NCBI GenBank assembly: GCA_964019425.1
Contig: OZ025809.1
Location: 434,001 to 498,000 of the forward strand
Source of the DNA: Flectonema sp. DT1601
Lineage: Eukaryota; Euglenozoa; Diplonemea; Diplonemida; Diplonemidae
Direction of reading: 5' to 3'
Length of the DNA: 64,000 bases
Shown here: positions 52,465-64,000 of the stretch, piece after piece
How the letters are laid out: each line of letters starts with the position of its first letter
Position numbering within the stretch: the first letter of the stretch is position 1
Notes under the pieces: generated by a model
Told to the model about the DNA's origin: nothing
The model's database searches: none
What the model saw: only the letters and a program-made list of their open reading frames with translations
Position numbers and translations under genes: made by a program

Positions 52465-54007
52465 GAGCATCTCCCTGCTATCCTCATATCCCCACAATAA
52501 TATTATACATTTTCATTTTTTCTTTCCTTTTCTGGTCTTTTTTTTTTCTTTTTTTCCTTTTTCATACAACGTTTTTTATTTATATTTTTTTTTTTTTTTT
52601 TTTTCATGTTTGATTATTTCCTCTTCATATTTTTCTTTTTCTATTCTTTCTTTTTTTTTTTTTTTTTTCTCTGCCTCTCTCTCAATTCTGTTCGTTTCTT
52701 TGAAACGAAAATTCATTTGAATATTATTCCTTGGTCAGCAACCATCATTGTCGCCCTTTGGGCCTGTTAAAAAAAAAAATAAAAATAAAAAGAAAGTTTA
52801 CATCGGGAATAGGGCAGGAGCCAAAAGCTCCCAGTCCGTTACTTCCCACTTATCGAAATTCAGCCCTGAGTGATCCCACTGGATCTCTCATCGTTCATAG
52901 TACCTATGTGAAGTTACAAAATCAAAGGTAAACTATGAACTACAAATGACTTAGCCTGTTATTATAATGCCACAGGCAGGCCCTGCATTCAGCAACTATC
53001 CAGCAGTGCTAGGATGTCCTGATCTTCTTCTAAAAAAAAGAAAGAAAAACAAAACTGTAGCTGGGATCACTCAGGATCAACAGACTACCAATGCTACCTG
53101 TTGTACTTGCTCACTATGGGGGGTGATGCCAAACACCCAGAAGTACTAAACTGCTTTCCTTCTTGCTGCCCAGGAGTTTCTGACCAGAACTAATAGAAAA
53201 TAAAAAGTAGATGGGAACAATAAAAAGTAAAATGGATATAACTGAAGTTAAACAAGACAAATGAAGTAACAGACCAGAACAGAAAGAGAGTTGTAATAGA
53301 AGATTACAAATAAAAAAATGCAAGTATCAACACATGATCAGGATACACCAGCAGCTAACAAACAACATAAAATTGAAGATCAGTTGCCAGAGTATTTCAA
53401 CCATGGTAGAATACTCGCCCCTCTGGCAGGGATTATCCCAGACTTGTCCTTTAATTTAGTTGGACACCATGGCTTACAACCCTTCCAGAGGGAAGCACCA
53501 TTATGACTTCTATTTTTTTTCTTCAAGAAAATCATAAGGTGGGAACAAAGAAAAATGCTAAGAGGAACCCCTTATTAACACCTAAGACATCTAAACTGCA
53601 GCCCAGCCTATGCCCAATGCACTAACAGGTCATTCCCTCACACTCAGATCAAAAAATCAAAGTTCAGAGTGCATCTTAGCGTGAATGAGAGAATTTCCTC
53701 CCGCTTATTTTGAACAAAAGGGATAGGAGAAGGGATAGAAAACGAACATAAAAATAAAATTCTAAGTGAGAAACACTTAGCAGAAATACTTAGCAGCTTT
53801 TAAGGAGCTGAAAAGCAAAAAAAAAAATCTAAGTGAGAAACACTTAGTAGTAACACTTTGTAGCTAATTGAGCTGAAAATAAAAAAATAAAAAATTTCTA
53901 AGTGAGAGATACTTAGCAACTTTTAGAACAAATAATTAAGTAAATAACCTGTTGAAATGGTAGTTAATGTAACCATTACAGGTTTGATGCCAAAACTGAC
54001 AAAGAAT
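52465..54007. repeat. Mosaic of inverted hAT pieces, 450-bp block and hairpin block
   Basis: Inverted relative to 35-37 kb: tag, TTTTTTCATAC tract, inverted transposase piece (52690-52860), forward 450-bp block (52862-53290), forward hAT start (53318-53506), and inverted hairpin block (53690-54007). Confidence 0.7.
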
Positions 54008-54227
54008 GAGTTAAGTTACCAGGTGAGATTTGGACTGTTAGCTTTTGGCTAAGGCCCTCCCTGAAGAGCAAGAACAAAAAAACTACTCACACCTGAAGAA
54101 AACATACACAAAGAACACACTGTAAGCTGTGTGTGTATTTTGTGTTTGTCACAACAGGAGAGAAAAGAAAGAATGTCAAGGTTGGTCACCTTGCCTATCA
54201 ACGCACAACATTGGTGGTCTCTACTAG
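54008..54227 (+). repeat. 220-bp module, copy 12
   Basis: Forward copy; with its right flank (to 54300) it repeats 35554-35850. Confidence 0.85.
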
Positions 54228-55130
54228 ACCCTGAGTGATCCCACTGGATCTCTCATCGTTCATAGTACCTATGTGAAGTTACAAAATCAAAGGTAAACTA
54301 TGAACTTTGATTTTTTGATCTGAGTGTGAGGGAATGACCTGTTAGTGCATTGGGGGCTGGGCTGCAGTTTAGATGTCTTAGGTGTTAATAAGGGGTTCCT
54401 CTTAGCATTTTTCTTTGTTCCCACCTTATGATTTTCTTGAAGAAAAAAAATAGAAGTCATAATGGTGCTTCCCTCTGGAAGGGTTGTAAGCCATGGTGTC
54501 CAACTAAATTAAAGGACAAGTCTGGGATAATCCCTGCCAGAGGGGCGAGTATTCTACCATGGTTGAAATACTCTGGCAACTGATCTTCAATTTTATGTTG
54601 TTTGTTAGCTGCTGGTGTAATTTAGTCATGTGTTGATACTTGCATTTATTTATTTGTTATCTTTTACTACAATAACTCTTGCCTATATCTTTTCTTTTTA
54701 TTCTCTATCTGTTCTGGTCTGTTACTTCATTTGTCTTGTTTAACTTCAGTTATATCCATTTTACTTTTTATTGTTTCCCATCTACTTTTTATTTTCTATT
54801 AGTTCTGGTCAGAAACTCCTGGGCAGCAAGAAGGAAAGCAGTTAAGTACTTCTGGGTGTTTGGCATCACCCCCCATAGTGAGCAAGTACAACAGGTAGCA
54901 TTGGTAGTCTGTTGATCCTGAGTGATCCCAGCTACAGTTTTGTTTTTCTTTCTTTTTTTTAGAAGAAGATCAGGACATCCAAGCACTGCTGGATAGTTGC
55001 TGAATGCAGGGCCTGCCTGTGGCATTATAATAACAGGCTAAGTCATTTGTAGTTCATAGTTTACCTTTGATTTTATAACTTCACACAGGGTACTATGAAC
55101 GATGAGAGATCCAGTGGGATCACTCAGGGT

Positions 55131-55350
55131 CTAGTAGAGACCACCAATGTTGTGCGTTGATAGGCAAGGTGACCAACCTTGACATTCTTTCTTTTCTCTC
55201 CTGTTGTGACAAACACAAAATACACACACAGCTTACAGTGTGTTCTTTGTGTATGTTTTCTTCAGGTGTGAGTAGTTTTTCTGTTCTTGCTCTTCAGGGA
55301 GGGCCTTAGCCAAAAGCTAACTGTCCAAATCTCACCTGGTAATTCAACTC
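55131..55350 (-). repeat. 220-bp module, copy 13
   Basis: Reverse copy; 54600-55700 repeats 37880-39010 closely. Confidence 0.85.
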
Positions 55351-57416
55351 TTGTTTATTCTTTTTTTTTTTTTTATTTTAATTCTTTTTATTTATTTTTA
55401 AAAAGAAAAAAAATGGAAAATAGAAATTAGTCAACAAAGTCGAACGATAAAAAAAAACAATGATAACATTGTTTATTCTTTTTTTTTTTATTTTTTTTAT
55501 ATTCTTTTTTATTAATTTTGAAAAAAAAAACAATCAGTTTAGCGTCTTGACCAGGACGGAAAATAGAAAGTAATCGACATAGTCGATCGATAAAAAAAAC
55601 AATGATAACATTGTTTATTCTTTTTTTTTTTTATTTTAAATTCTTTTTATTTATTTTTTAAAGAAAAAAAACGGAAAATAGAAATTAGTCGACAAAGTCG
55701 AACGATAAAAAAAAACAATGTTATCATTGTTTTTTTTAACAGGACGGAAAACTGGAAGTAATCGACTATGTCGATTACTTCCAGTTTTCCGTCCTGGTCA
55801 AGACGCTAAACTGATTGTTTTTTTTTTTTTTTTAAAAAATTAATAAAAAGAATATAAAAAAAAAAAAAAAAAAAGAATAAACAATGTTATCATTGTTTTT
55901 TTTTTATCGTTCGACTTTGTCGACTAATTTCTATTTTCCGTTTCTATTCTTTAAATAATAAATAAAAAGAATTTAAAATAAAAAAAAAGAATAAACAATG
56001 TTATCATTGTTTTTTTATCGATCGACTATGTCGATCACTTTCTATTTTCCGTCCTGGTCAAGACGCTAAACTGATTGTTTTTTTTTTCAAAATTAATAAA
56101 AAAGAATATAAAAAAAAAAAAAAAAAAAAAGGAAAACAATGTTATCATTGTTCTTTTTTATCGTTCGACTTTGTCGACTAATTTCTATTTTCCGTTTCTT
56201 TTCTTTAAAGAATAAATAAAAAGAATTTAAAATTAAAAAAAAAGAATAAACAATGTTATCATTGTTTTTTTTTATCGATCGACTATGTCGATCACTTTCT
56301 ATTTTCCGTCCTGGTCAAGACGCTAAACTGATTGTTTTTTTTTTCAAAATTAATAAAAAAGAATATAAAAAAATACAAAAAAAAGAATAAACAATGTTAT
56401 CATTGTTTTTTTTATCGTTCGACTTTGTCGACTAATTTCTATTTTCCGTTTTTTTTTTTCTTTAAAAAATAAATAAAAAGAATTTAAAATAAAAAAAAAG
56501 AATAAACAATGTTATCATTGTTTTTTTATCGATCGACTATGTCGATTACTTTCTATTTTCCGTCCTGGTCAAGACGCTAAACTGATTGTTTTTTTTTTCA
56601 AAATTAATAAAAAAGAATATAAAAAAAAAAAAAAAAAAAAAGGAAAACAATGTTATCATTGTTCTTTTTTATCGTTCGACTTTGTCGACTAATTTCTATT
56701 TTCCGTTTCTTTTCTTTAAAGAATAAATAAAAAGAATTTAAAATAAAAAAAAAGAATAAACAATGTTATCATTGTTTTTTTTTATCGATCGACTATGTCG
56801 ATCACTTTCTATTTTCCGTCCTGGTCAAGACGCTAAACTGATTGTTTTTTTTTTCAAAATTAATAAAAAAGAATATAAAAAAAATAAAAAAAAAAAGAAT
56901 AAACAGTGTTATCATTGTTTTTTTTTATCGTTCGACTTTGTTGAATAATTTCTATTTTCCATTTTTTTTCTTTTTAAAAAATAAATAAAAAGAATTAAAA
57001 TAAAAAAAAAAAAAAAAAGAATAAACAATGTTATCATTGTTTTTTTTATCGATCGACTATGTCGATTACTTTCTATTTTCCGTCCTGGTCAGGACGCTAA
57101 ACTGATTGTTTTTTCTTTAAAAATAAATAAAAAGAATAAAAAAAAAAAAAAAGGAATAAACAATGTTATCATTGTTTTTTTTTTATCGATCGACTATGTC
57201 GATTACTTACTATTTTCCGTCCTGGTCAAGACGCTAAACTGATTGTTTTTTCTTTAAAATAATTAAAAAGATTTAAAAAAAAAAAAAAAAAAAAAATGAA
57301 TAAACAATGTTACCATAGTTTTTTTTTCTATCGATCAACTATGTCGATTAATTTCTATTTTCCGTCCTGATCGAGACGCTAAACTGATTGTTTCCTTTTT
57401 TTAAATAATAAATAAG

Positions 57417-57430
<14 letters not shown>
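55351..57430. repeat. A/B satellite with an internal direction switch
   Basis: Reverse monomers to 55740, then a perfect palindrome, then forward alternating A/B monomers to 57430, ending again at the GAGCATCTCCCTGC tag (57446). Confidence 0.88.
55741..55795. repeat. Perfect 26-bp-arm palindrome in the satellite
   Basis: Arms 55741-55766 and 55770-55795 are exact inverses around TAT. The sequence is an A-monomer island with an altered spelling (AAACTGGAAGTAATCGAC) not used by neighbouring monomers, so both arms were copied from one template. Confidence 0.92.
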
Positions 57431-57449
<19 letters not shown>

Positions 57450-57630
57450 ATCTCCCTGCTATCCCTCATATCCCCACAATAATATTATACCTTTTCATTT
57501 TCTCTTTCCTTTTCTGGTCTTTTTTTTTTCTTTTTTTTCCTTTTTCATACAACGTTTTTTACTTATATATATATATTTTTTTTTTTTTTTTTTTTCATGT
57601 TTGATTATTTCCTCTTCATTTTTTTTTTTC

Positions 57631-57661
<31 letters not shown>

Positions 57662-57855
57662 CCTCTGCCTCTCTCTTAATTCTGTTCGTTTCTTTGAAAC
57701 GAAAATTCATTTGAATATTATTCCTTGGTCAGCAACCATCATTGTCGCCCTTTGGGCCTGTTAAAAAAAAAATAAAAATAAAAAGAAAGTTTACATCGGG
57801 AATAGGGCAGGAGCCAAAAGCTCCCAGTCCGTTACTTCCCACTTTATCGAAATTC
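57431..57855. repeat. Inverted tag, TA spot and hAT piece
   Basis: Inverse of 62830-62730 plus 60910-60640 without a transposon in between: the TATATATATA tract at 57570 is the empty form of the site filled at 36433 and 60908. Confidence 0.7.
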
Positions 57856-57856
57856 A

Positions 57857-60316
57857 TCAGTTTAGCGTCTTGACCAGGACGGAAAATAGAAAGTAATCGA
57901 CATAGTCGATCGATAAAAAAAAACAATGATAACATTGTTTATTCTTTTTTTTGTATTTTTTTATATTCTTTTTTATTAATTTTGAAAAAAAAAACAATCA
58001 GTTTAGCGTCTTGACCAGGACGGAAAATAGAAAGTGATCGACATAGTCGATCGATAAAAAAACAATGATAACATTGTTTATTCTTTTTTTTTTTTTTTTT
58101 TTTTTTTTAAATTCTTTTTATTTATTTTTTAAAGAAAAAAAAACGGAGAATAGAAATTAGTCAACAAAGTCGAACGATAAAAAAAACAATGATAACATTG
58201 TTTATTCTTTTTTTTTATTTTTTTTTTTTAATATTTTTTTTTATTTTGAAAAAAAAAAAACAATCAGTTTAGCGTCTTGACCAGGACGGAAAATAGAAAG
58301 TAATCGACATAGTCGATCGATAAAAAAAAACAATGATAACATTGTTTATTCTTTTTTTTTATTTTAAATTTCTATGAACGATGAGAGATCCAGTGGGATC
58401 ACTCAGGGTCTAGTAGAGACCACCAATGTTGTGCGTTGATAGGCAAGGTGACCAACCTTGACATTCTTTCTTTTCTCTCCTGTTGTGACAAACACAAAAT
58501 ACACACACAGCTTACAGTGTGTTCTTTGTGTATGTTTTCTTCAGGTGTGAGTAGTTTTTTTGTTCTTGCTCTTCAGAGAGGGCCTTAGCCAAAAGCTAAC
58601 AGTCCAAATCTCACCTGGTAAACTCAACTCAGTCCTTGTCAGTTTTGGCATCAAACCTGTAATGGTTTAATCATTACAAGTTATTTACTGAAATATTTGT
58701 TCTAAAAGTTGCTAAGCATTTCTCACTTAGAAATTTCTTATTTTTTTATTTTCAGCTTAATTAGCTACAAATTGTTTCTACTAAGTGTTTCTCACTTAGA
58801 TTTTTTTTTTGCTTTTCAGCTCCTTAAAAGCTGCTAAGTGTTTCTGCTAAGTGTTTCTCACTTAGAATTTTATTGTTATGTTCGTTTTCTATCCCCTCTT
58901 CTAATCCCTTTTGTTCAAAAAAAGCGATGAGAAATTTCTCTCATTCATGCTAAGATGCACTCTGAACTTTGATTTTTTGATCTGAGTGTGAGGGAATGAC
59001 CTGTTAGTGCATTGGGCATAAGCTGGGCTGCAGTTTAGATGTCTTAGGTGTTAATAAGGGGTTCCTCTTAGCATTTTTCTTTGTTCCCACCTTATGATTT
59101 TCTTGAAGAAAAAAAATAGAAGTCATAATGGTGCTTCCCTCTGGAAGGGTTGTAAGCCATGGTGTCCAACTAAATTAAAGGACAAGTCTGGGATAATCCC
59201 TGCCAGAGGGGCGAGTATTCTACCATGGTTGAAATACTCTGGCAACTGATCTTCAATTTTATGTTGTTTGTTAGCTGCTGGTGTATCTTGATCATGTGTT
59301 GATACTTGCATTTTTTTATTTGTAATCTTCTATTACAATTCTCTTTCTGTTCTGGTCTGTTACTTCATTTGTCTTGTTTAACTTCAGTTATATCCATTTT
59401 ACTTTTTATTGTTTCCCATCTGCTTTTTATTTTCTATTAGTTCTGGTCAGAAACTCCTGGGCAGCAAGAAGGAAAGCAGTTTAGTACTTCTGGGTGTTTG
59501 GCATCACCCCCCATAGTGAGCAAGTACAACAGGTAGCATTGGTAGTCTGTTGATCCTGAGTGATCCCAGCTACAGTTTTGTTTTTCTTTCTTTTTTTTAG
59601 AAGAAAATCAGGACATCCAAGCACTGCTGGATAGTTGCTGAATGCAGGGCCTGCCTGTGGCATTATAATAACAGGCTAAGTCATTTGTAGTTCATAGTTT
59701 ACCTTTGATTTTATAACTTCACACAGGGTACTATGAACGATGAGAGATCCAGTGGGATCACTCAGGGTCTAGTAGAGACCACCAATGTTGTGCGTTGATA
59801 GGCAAGGTGACCAACCTTGACATTCTTTCTTTTCTCTCCTGTTGTGACAAACACAAAATACACACACAGCTTACAGTGTGTTCTTTGTGTATGTTTTCTT
59901 CAGGTGTGAGTAGTTTTTTTGTTCTTGCTCTTCAGGGAGGGCCTTAGCCAAAAGCTAACAGTCCAAATCTCACCTGGTAACTTAACTCATTCTTTGTCAG
60001 TTTTGGCATCAAACCTGTAATGGTTACATTAACTACCATTTCAACAGGTTATTTACTGAAATATTTGTTCTAAAAGTTGCTAAGTATCTCTCACTTAGAA
60101 ATTTTTTTATTTTTTTATTTTCAGCTCAATTAGCTACAAAGTGTTTCTACTAAGTGTTTCTCACTTAGATTTTTTTTGTGCTTTTCAGCTCCTTAAAAGC
60201 TGCTAAGTATTTCTGCTAAGTGTTTCTCACTTAGAATCTTATTGTTATGTTCGTTTTCTATCCCTTCTCCTATCCCTTTTGTTCAAAAAAAGCGGGAGGA
60301 AATTCTCTCATTCACG
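57857..60316. repeat. Copy of the 40851-43302 segment
   Basis: Satellite, module 14 (58410-58630), hairpin block, hAT piece, 450-bp block, module 15 (59769-59988), hairpin block. Spacing to the left copy is 17006 bp, shifting to 17013 bp after a 7-bp difference near 59672. Only a few substitutions separate them. Confidence 0.88.
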
Positions 60317-60814
60317 CTAAGATGCACTCTGAACTTTGATTTTTTGATCTGAGTGTGAGGGAATGACCTGTTAGTGCATTGGGCATAGGCTGGGCTGCAG
60401 TTTAGATGTCTTAGGTGTTAATAAGGGGTTCCTCTTAGCATTTTTCTTTGTTCCCACCTTATGATTTTCTTGAAGAAAAAAAATAGAAGTCATAATGGTG
60501 CTTCCCTCTGGAAGGGTTGTAAGCCATGGTGTCCAACTAAATTAAAGGACAAGTCTGGGATAATCCCTGCCAGAGGGGCGAGTATTCTACCATGGTTGAA
60601 ATACTCTGGCAACTGATCTTCAGAATTTCGATAAAGTGGGAAGTAACGGACTGGGAGCTTTTGGCTCCTGCCCTATTCCCGATGTAAACTTTCTTTTTAT
60701 TTTTATTTTTTTTTAACAGGCCCAAAGGGCGACAATGATGGTTGCTGACCAAGGAATAATATTCAAATGAATTTTCGTTTCAAAGAAACGAACAAAATTA
60801 AGAGAGAGGCAGAG

Positions 60815-60846
<32 letters not shown>

Positions 60847-60907
60847 GAAAAGAAAAAAAAAAATGAAGAGGAAATAATCAAACATGAAAAAAAAAAAAAA
60901 AAAAAAT
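60317..60907. repeat. hAT mosaic, third copy of the chimera
   Basis: Continues with the inverted hAT start and forward transposase piece joined at 60622, as at 36138, then the A-rich tract and TATA spot. Confidence 0.7.
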
Positions 60908-62716
60908 ATATGAGAACGTGCCAAAAGTAGGGTACAATTTTGGGCCACGGGTATCTGACAGTCCCTAAGTGTGAATCCGACCACTTTTCACAAGATATTT
61001 TATACTCAAAAAATGCAATTCCGTGTCTGGGAAATGATTTTACTCACCGCTAGTTTCAAAATTCCATATTTTCCCTAAGAGCTTACCTGTAGTATAAGGA
61101 GAATGGTAGTGATACTAAGTTCGACCAGGTGCTTAATAGGCAGTACTGATAATGCAATGATGTGCTTTCTTTTTTATAAAAATCATTGATTTTGCTGAAG
61201 TTCTTAATTGCTACACGTCACTGGGAGTACTGGAAGTACTGCTACTAGCACAGGTACTACTGATACTGGTACACATATTGTCACTACTGGTAATGATGCT
61301 ACTGGTGCTGCTTTCAAATTCTGATCTAGGGCAGTTGCGCAAGTCGTGGTCAACCTCACTGCACCCCTTACACTGACGCTGCTTTCTTTTCCTTTTGGGT
61401 ATCTGTGTCCCTTTTCCCCCAAGCAACTGTATTTCCCCTGCTCGTAGAAATGGCTGTTGCCTTCCTGCGGAACCTGTGGCAATGTACCCTTTTCTTTGTA
61501 GTCTAGGGTGATCACCAGACTGTCACCTGGGTCTTGTGTTTTTTCAGCGTAAATCGCGTTCTGGCGTCGGAATTCCTCAGTGTGAAGATCAATCTCTACG
61601 AGTTGCTGAATGTATTCTGCAGCCTGAAGTTTAATATTTTGGGGTACACTTCCAGAAGAATTGAGCATGCACTGGAGAATAAGACCACTTGAGCGAGAGA
61701 CATTCTAGACACTCATCGAGTAACCGGACTTCCCTTTAGCACTTTTAAGGAGCTTCCCCAGTTTCTTCCTGATTGACTGGCCTGCCAGGCAGTAGTTACA
61801 AACATCAGTTCGGCGGGCCAGTTTGCGGAATTCTTCTTTTCTCATCCTACGAAAGGTTGTCATTGAAATCTTATCTCTGAGAGAGCTGCTCTCATAGATG
61901 CTCCGGAAAGTTGGCAAGACATTCTGGATGGTGACGGTTGAGTCTCGCACCTTCGACAGCCTCTTCAGTGTGATAGAGGTTTCCGCCGATGCTGCCCTGT
62001 GCTCGCTGTCGACAACTTCTGCCATCTCCTCATTGGTTTTTCTTGGCCGTCCTAGCATCTGAGCCTCACTGTTTCTCTCATCCCATGCCTTCCTTCCGAT
62101 CTTAATACCGGCTTCTGCAAAGTGTTAAAACTTCCACCCGTTGCTGTCAAGTGTTTTAAAAACTCTCCTCCTCTTTCCAACTTCTAAACTACTTATCATC
62201 TCACCTACACAAGGGGGAGCAACACATTTCCACAGACTTGATATGCCAATAACATCCCTGAGCATGCTGTCAACATCGCCTCCTGAAAGGCACTCAAGCA
62301 GCTGTTTCGCTAATGTCACCCGTCTCTTTGTCGACCCACTAGCACTGTTTCGCTCCCCCTATTGGAGCTGCTCACCCATTTCTGTCATTAGCTCTTTGAA
62401 CCGCGAGATAACAACTTTTTCTTGTATGTTTCTGGATGTTGCAGGGATTTAACTGGTTTCAGATAAATAAACGACATGATTTAAAAAGGCAGCAAAAATG
62501 GTTCATACAGGACAAAGGCCTGTTAGCCTACAAAGAGGGGTCTTTAGTGAAGGAAATATGGAATTTTGAAACTAGCGGCGAGTAAAATCACTTCCCAGAC
62601 ACGGAATTGCATTTTTTGAGTATAAAATATCTTGTGAAAAGTGGTCGGATTCACACTTAGGGACCGTCAGATACCCGTGGCCCAAAATTGTACCCTACTT
62701 TTGGCATCCTCTCATA
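60908..62716 (-). mobile_element. DNA transposon with about 170-bp TIRs, unassigned family
   Basis: The left end (GAGAACGTGCCAAAAGTAGG...) and right end (inverse of GAGAGGATGCCAAAAGTAGG...) are inverted repeats of about 170 bp with few mismatches, extending to TTTTACTC(A/G)CCGC(T/C)AG..CATATTT(T/C)CC. It lies in the same TATATA spot as the 36433 element. The interior holds a minus-strand transposase remnant. Long TIRs and the protein motif do not match hAT or Tc1/mariner. Confidence 0.82.
61204..62450 (-). pseudogene. Transposase remnant, RxTDxCxxC / DYKE type
   Basis: Three open pieces in one frame (62319-62125, 62058-61705, 61668-61204) separated by in-frame stops, so one decayed gene of at least 400 codons. 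Motifs: MLGRPRKTNEE (AT-hook-like), TTFRRMRKEEFRKLARRTDVCNYC in two parts, and VITLDYKEKG, where the Asp could be a catalytic residue. A late frame shows GEKGHRYPKGK. I recall similar R-x-T-D-x-C-x-x-C plus DYK proteins in other eukaryotic repeats but cannot name the superfamily. Confidence 0.6.
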
Positions 62717-62865
62717 TATATATATAAATAAAAAACGTTGTATGAAAAAGGAAAAAAAAGAAAAAAAAAGACCAGAAAAGGAAAGAGAAAATGAAAAGGT
62801 ATAATATTATTGTGGGGATATGAGGGATAGCAGGGAGATGCTCTTTTTTTTTTTTTTTTTTTTTT
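62717..62865 (+). repeat. Right flank of the filled TATA spot, with tag
   Basis: Same as 37212-37345: AACGTTGTATGAAAAAGG, AGACCAGAAAAGG, GGGGATATGAGGG. Confidence 0.75.
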
Positions 62866-64000
62866 CTTATTTATTATTTAAAAAAAGGAAACAATCAGTT
62901 TAGCGTCTCGATCAGGACGGAAAATAGAAATTAATCGACATAGTTGATCGATAGAAAAAAAAACAATGATAACATTGTTTATTCATTTTTTTTTTTTTTT
63001 TTTTTTTAAATCTTTTTAATTATTTGAATATTTTAAAGAAAAAACAATCAGTTTAGCGTCTTGACCAGGACGGAAAATAGTAAGTAATCGACATAGTCGA
63101 TCGATAAAAAAAAAACAATGATAACATTGTTTATTCCTTTTTCTTTTTTTTTTATTCTTTTTATTTATTTTTAAAGAAAAAACAATCAGTTTAGCGTCCT
63201 GACCAGGACGGAAAATAGAAAGTAATCGACATAGTCGATCGATAAAAAAAACAATGATAACATTGTTTATTCTTTTTTTTTTTTTATTTTAATTCTTTTT
63301 ATTTATTTTTAAAAAGAAAAAAAATGGAAAATAGAAATTAGTCAACAAAGTCGAACGATAAAAAAAAACAATGATAACATTGTTTATTCTTTTTTTTTTT
63401 TATTTTTTTTATATTCTTTTTTATTAATTTTGAAAAAAAAAACAATCAGTTTAGCGTCTTGACCAGGACGGAAAATAGAAAGTAATCGACATAGTCGATC
63501 GATAAAAAAAACAATGATAACATTGTTTATTCTTTTTTTTTTTTATTTTAAATTCTTTTTATTTATTTTTTAAAGAAAAAAAACGGAAAATAGAAATTAG
63601 TCGACAAAGTCGAACGATAAAAAAAAACAATGATAACATTGTTTATTCTTTTTTTTGTATTTTTTTATATTCTTTTTTATTAATTTTGAAAAAAAAACAA
63701 TCAGTTTAGCGTCTTGACCAGGACGGAAAATAGAAAGTAATCGACATAGTCGATCGATAAAAAAAACAATGATAACATTGTTTATTCTTTTTTTTTTTTT
63801 TTTTTTAAATTCTTTTTATTTATTTTTTAAAGAAGAAAAAACGGAAAATAGAAATTAGTCAACAAAGTCGAACGATAAAAAAAAACAATGATAACATTGT
63901 TTATTCTTTTTTTTTATTTTTTTTTTTAGTATTTTTTTTTATTTTGAAAAAAAAACAATCAGTTTAGCGTCTTGACCAGGACGGAAAATAGAAAGTAATC
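62866..64000 (-). repeat. A/B satellite array, reverse, running off the window
   Basis: Nine monomers. Start-to-start spacing of the ACAATGATAACATTGT dyad is 152, 136, 117, 143, 116, 139 and 119 bp, so from 63.1 kb on the array alternates A (about 140) and B (about 117). The left end matches 37350-37760, the rest matches 38645 onward. Confidence 0.9.

Noticed and set aside
57495-57710. Lys/Glu-rich frames in A-rich tracts
   Set aside because: Low-complexity artefacts of poly-purine DNA.
30703-59663. Recurring 60-78-codon frame MPQAGPAFSNY... in nine places
   Set aside because: It recurs because the DNA block is duplicated. Copies carry no frame-preserving differences, the product is not protein-like, and flanks are non-coding.

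Overview
The window comes from a nuclear genome of a eukaryote, probably a free-living or flagellate protist. The evidence is a cytosolic-type ribosomal protein uS8, an OCRL/INPP5B-type inositol 5-phosphatase, GT-AG introns of 74-75 nt, EF-hand/coiled-coil and type I membrane proteins, hAT and other DNA transposons, and a LINE with a restriction-like endonuclease. TAA, TAG and TGA all end convincing genes, so the standard code is used. I cannot name the lineage. Intergenic DNA is full of poly-T/poly-A runs of 15-40 nt.

Layout. 1-26 kb is a compact gene region. Every confident gene lies on the minus strand: uS8 (cut by the window edge), OCRL-like phosphatase, a small two-helix membrane protein, an RRM-like protein, an unknown 464-aa protein, an EF-hand coiled-coil protein, a 32-aa membrane microprotein, a type I membrane protein, a secreted MIB/HERC2-like protein assembled here from three exons, a rhodanese, a zinc-ribbon protein, and a cofactor-independent phosphoglycerate mutase with an added DPY-30/RII-type N-terminal motif. 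Most starts have a polypyrimidine tract and AG a short distance upstream, which means 5'-leader introns or spliced-leader addition. Several short exon-like pieces (9.5, 10.9, 17 and 23.7 kb) show that spliced genes are hidden in the 'empty' stretches.

26-30.4 kb is transposon debris: relatives of the LINE, a Q-rich coding remnant, a minisatellite and a relative of a TA-target DNA transposon.

30.4-64 kb is a rearranged mosaic of a few near-identical blocks. The blocks are a 220-bp module (15 copies, both orientations), a 450-bp block, pieces of a hAT transposase, a block carrying small hairpins, and arrays of an A/B satellite (about 143 + 117 bp). A 5'-truncated RLE-type LINE (43.5-47.7 kb) is fused to one 220-bp module. 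Two unrelated DNA transposons sit in the same TA-rich spot of two copies of one block. A 2.45-kb segment is repeated 17 kb away, a 963-bp unit is tandemly duplicated, and the satellite changes direction at a perfect palindrome (55.74 kb). The window ends inside satellite.

The genes do not form one pathway. They look like a housekeeping neighbourhood (translation, glycolysis, phosphoinositide trafficking, secretion/membrane) beside a young, actively rearranging repeat domain.
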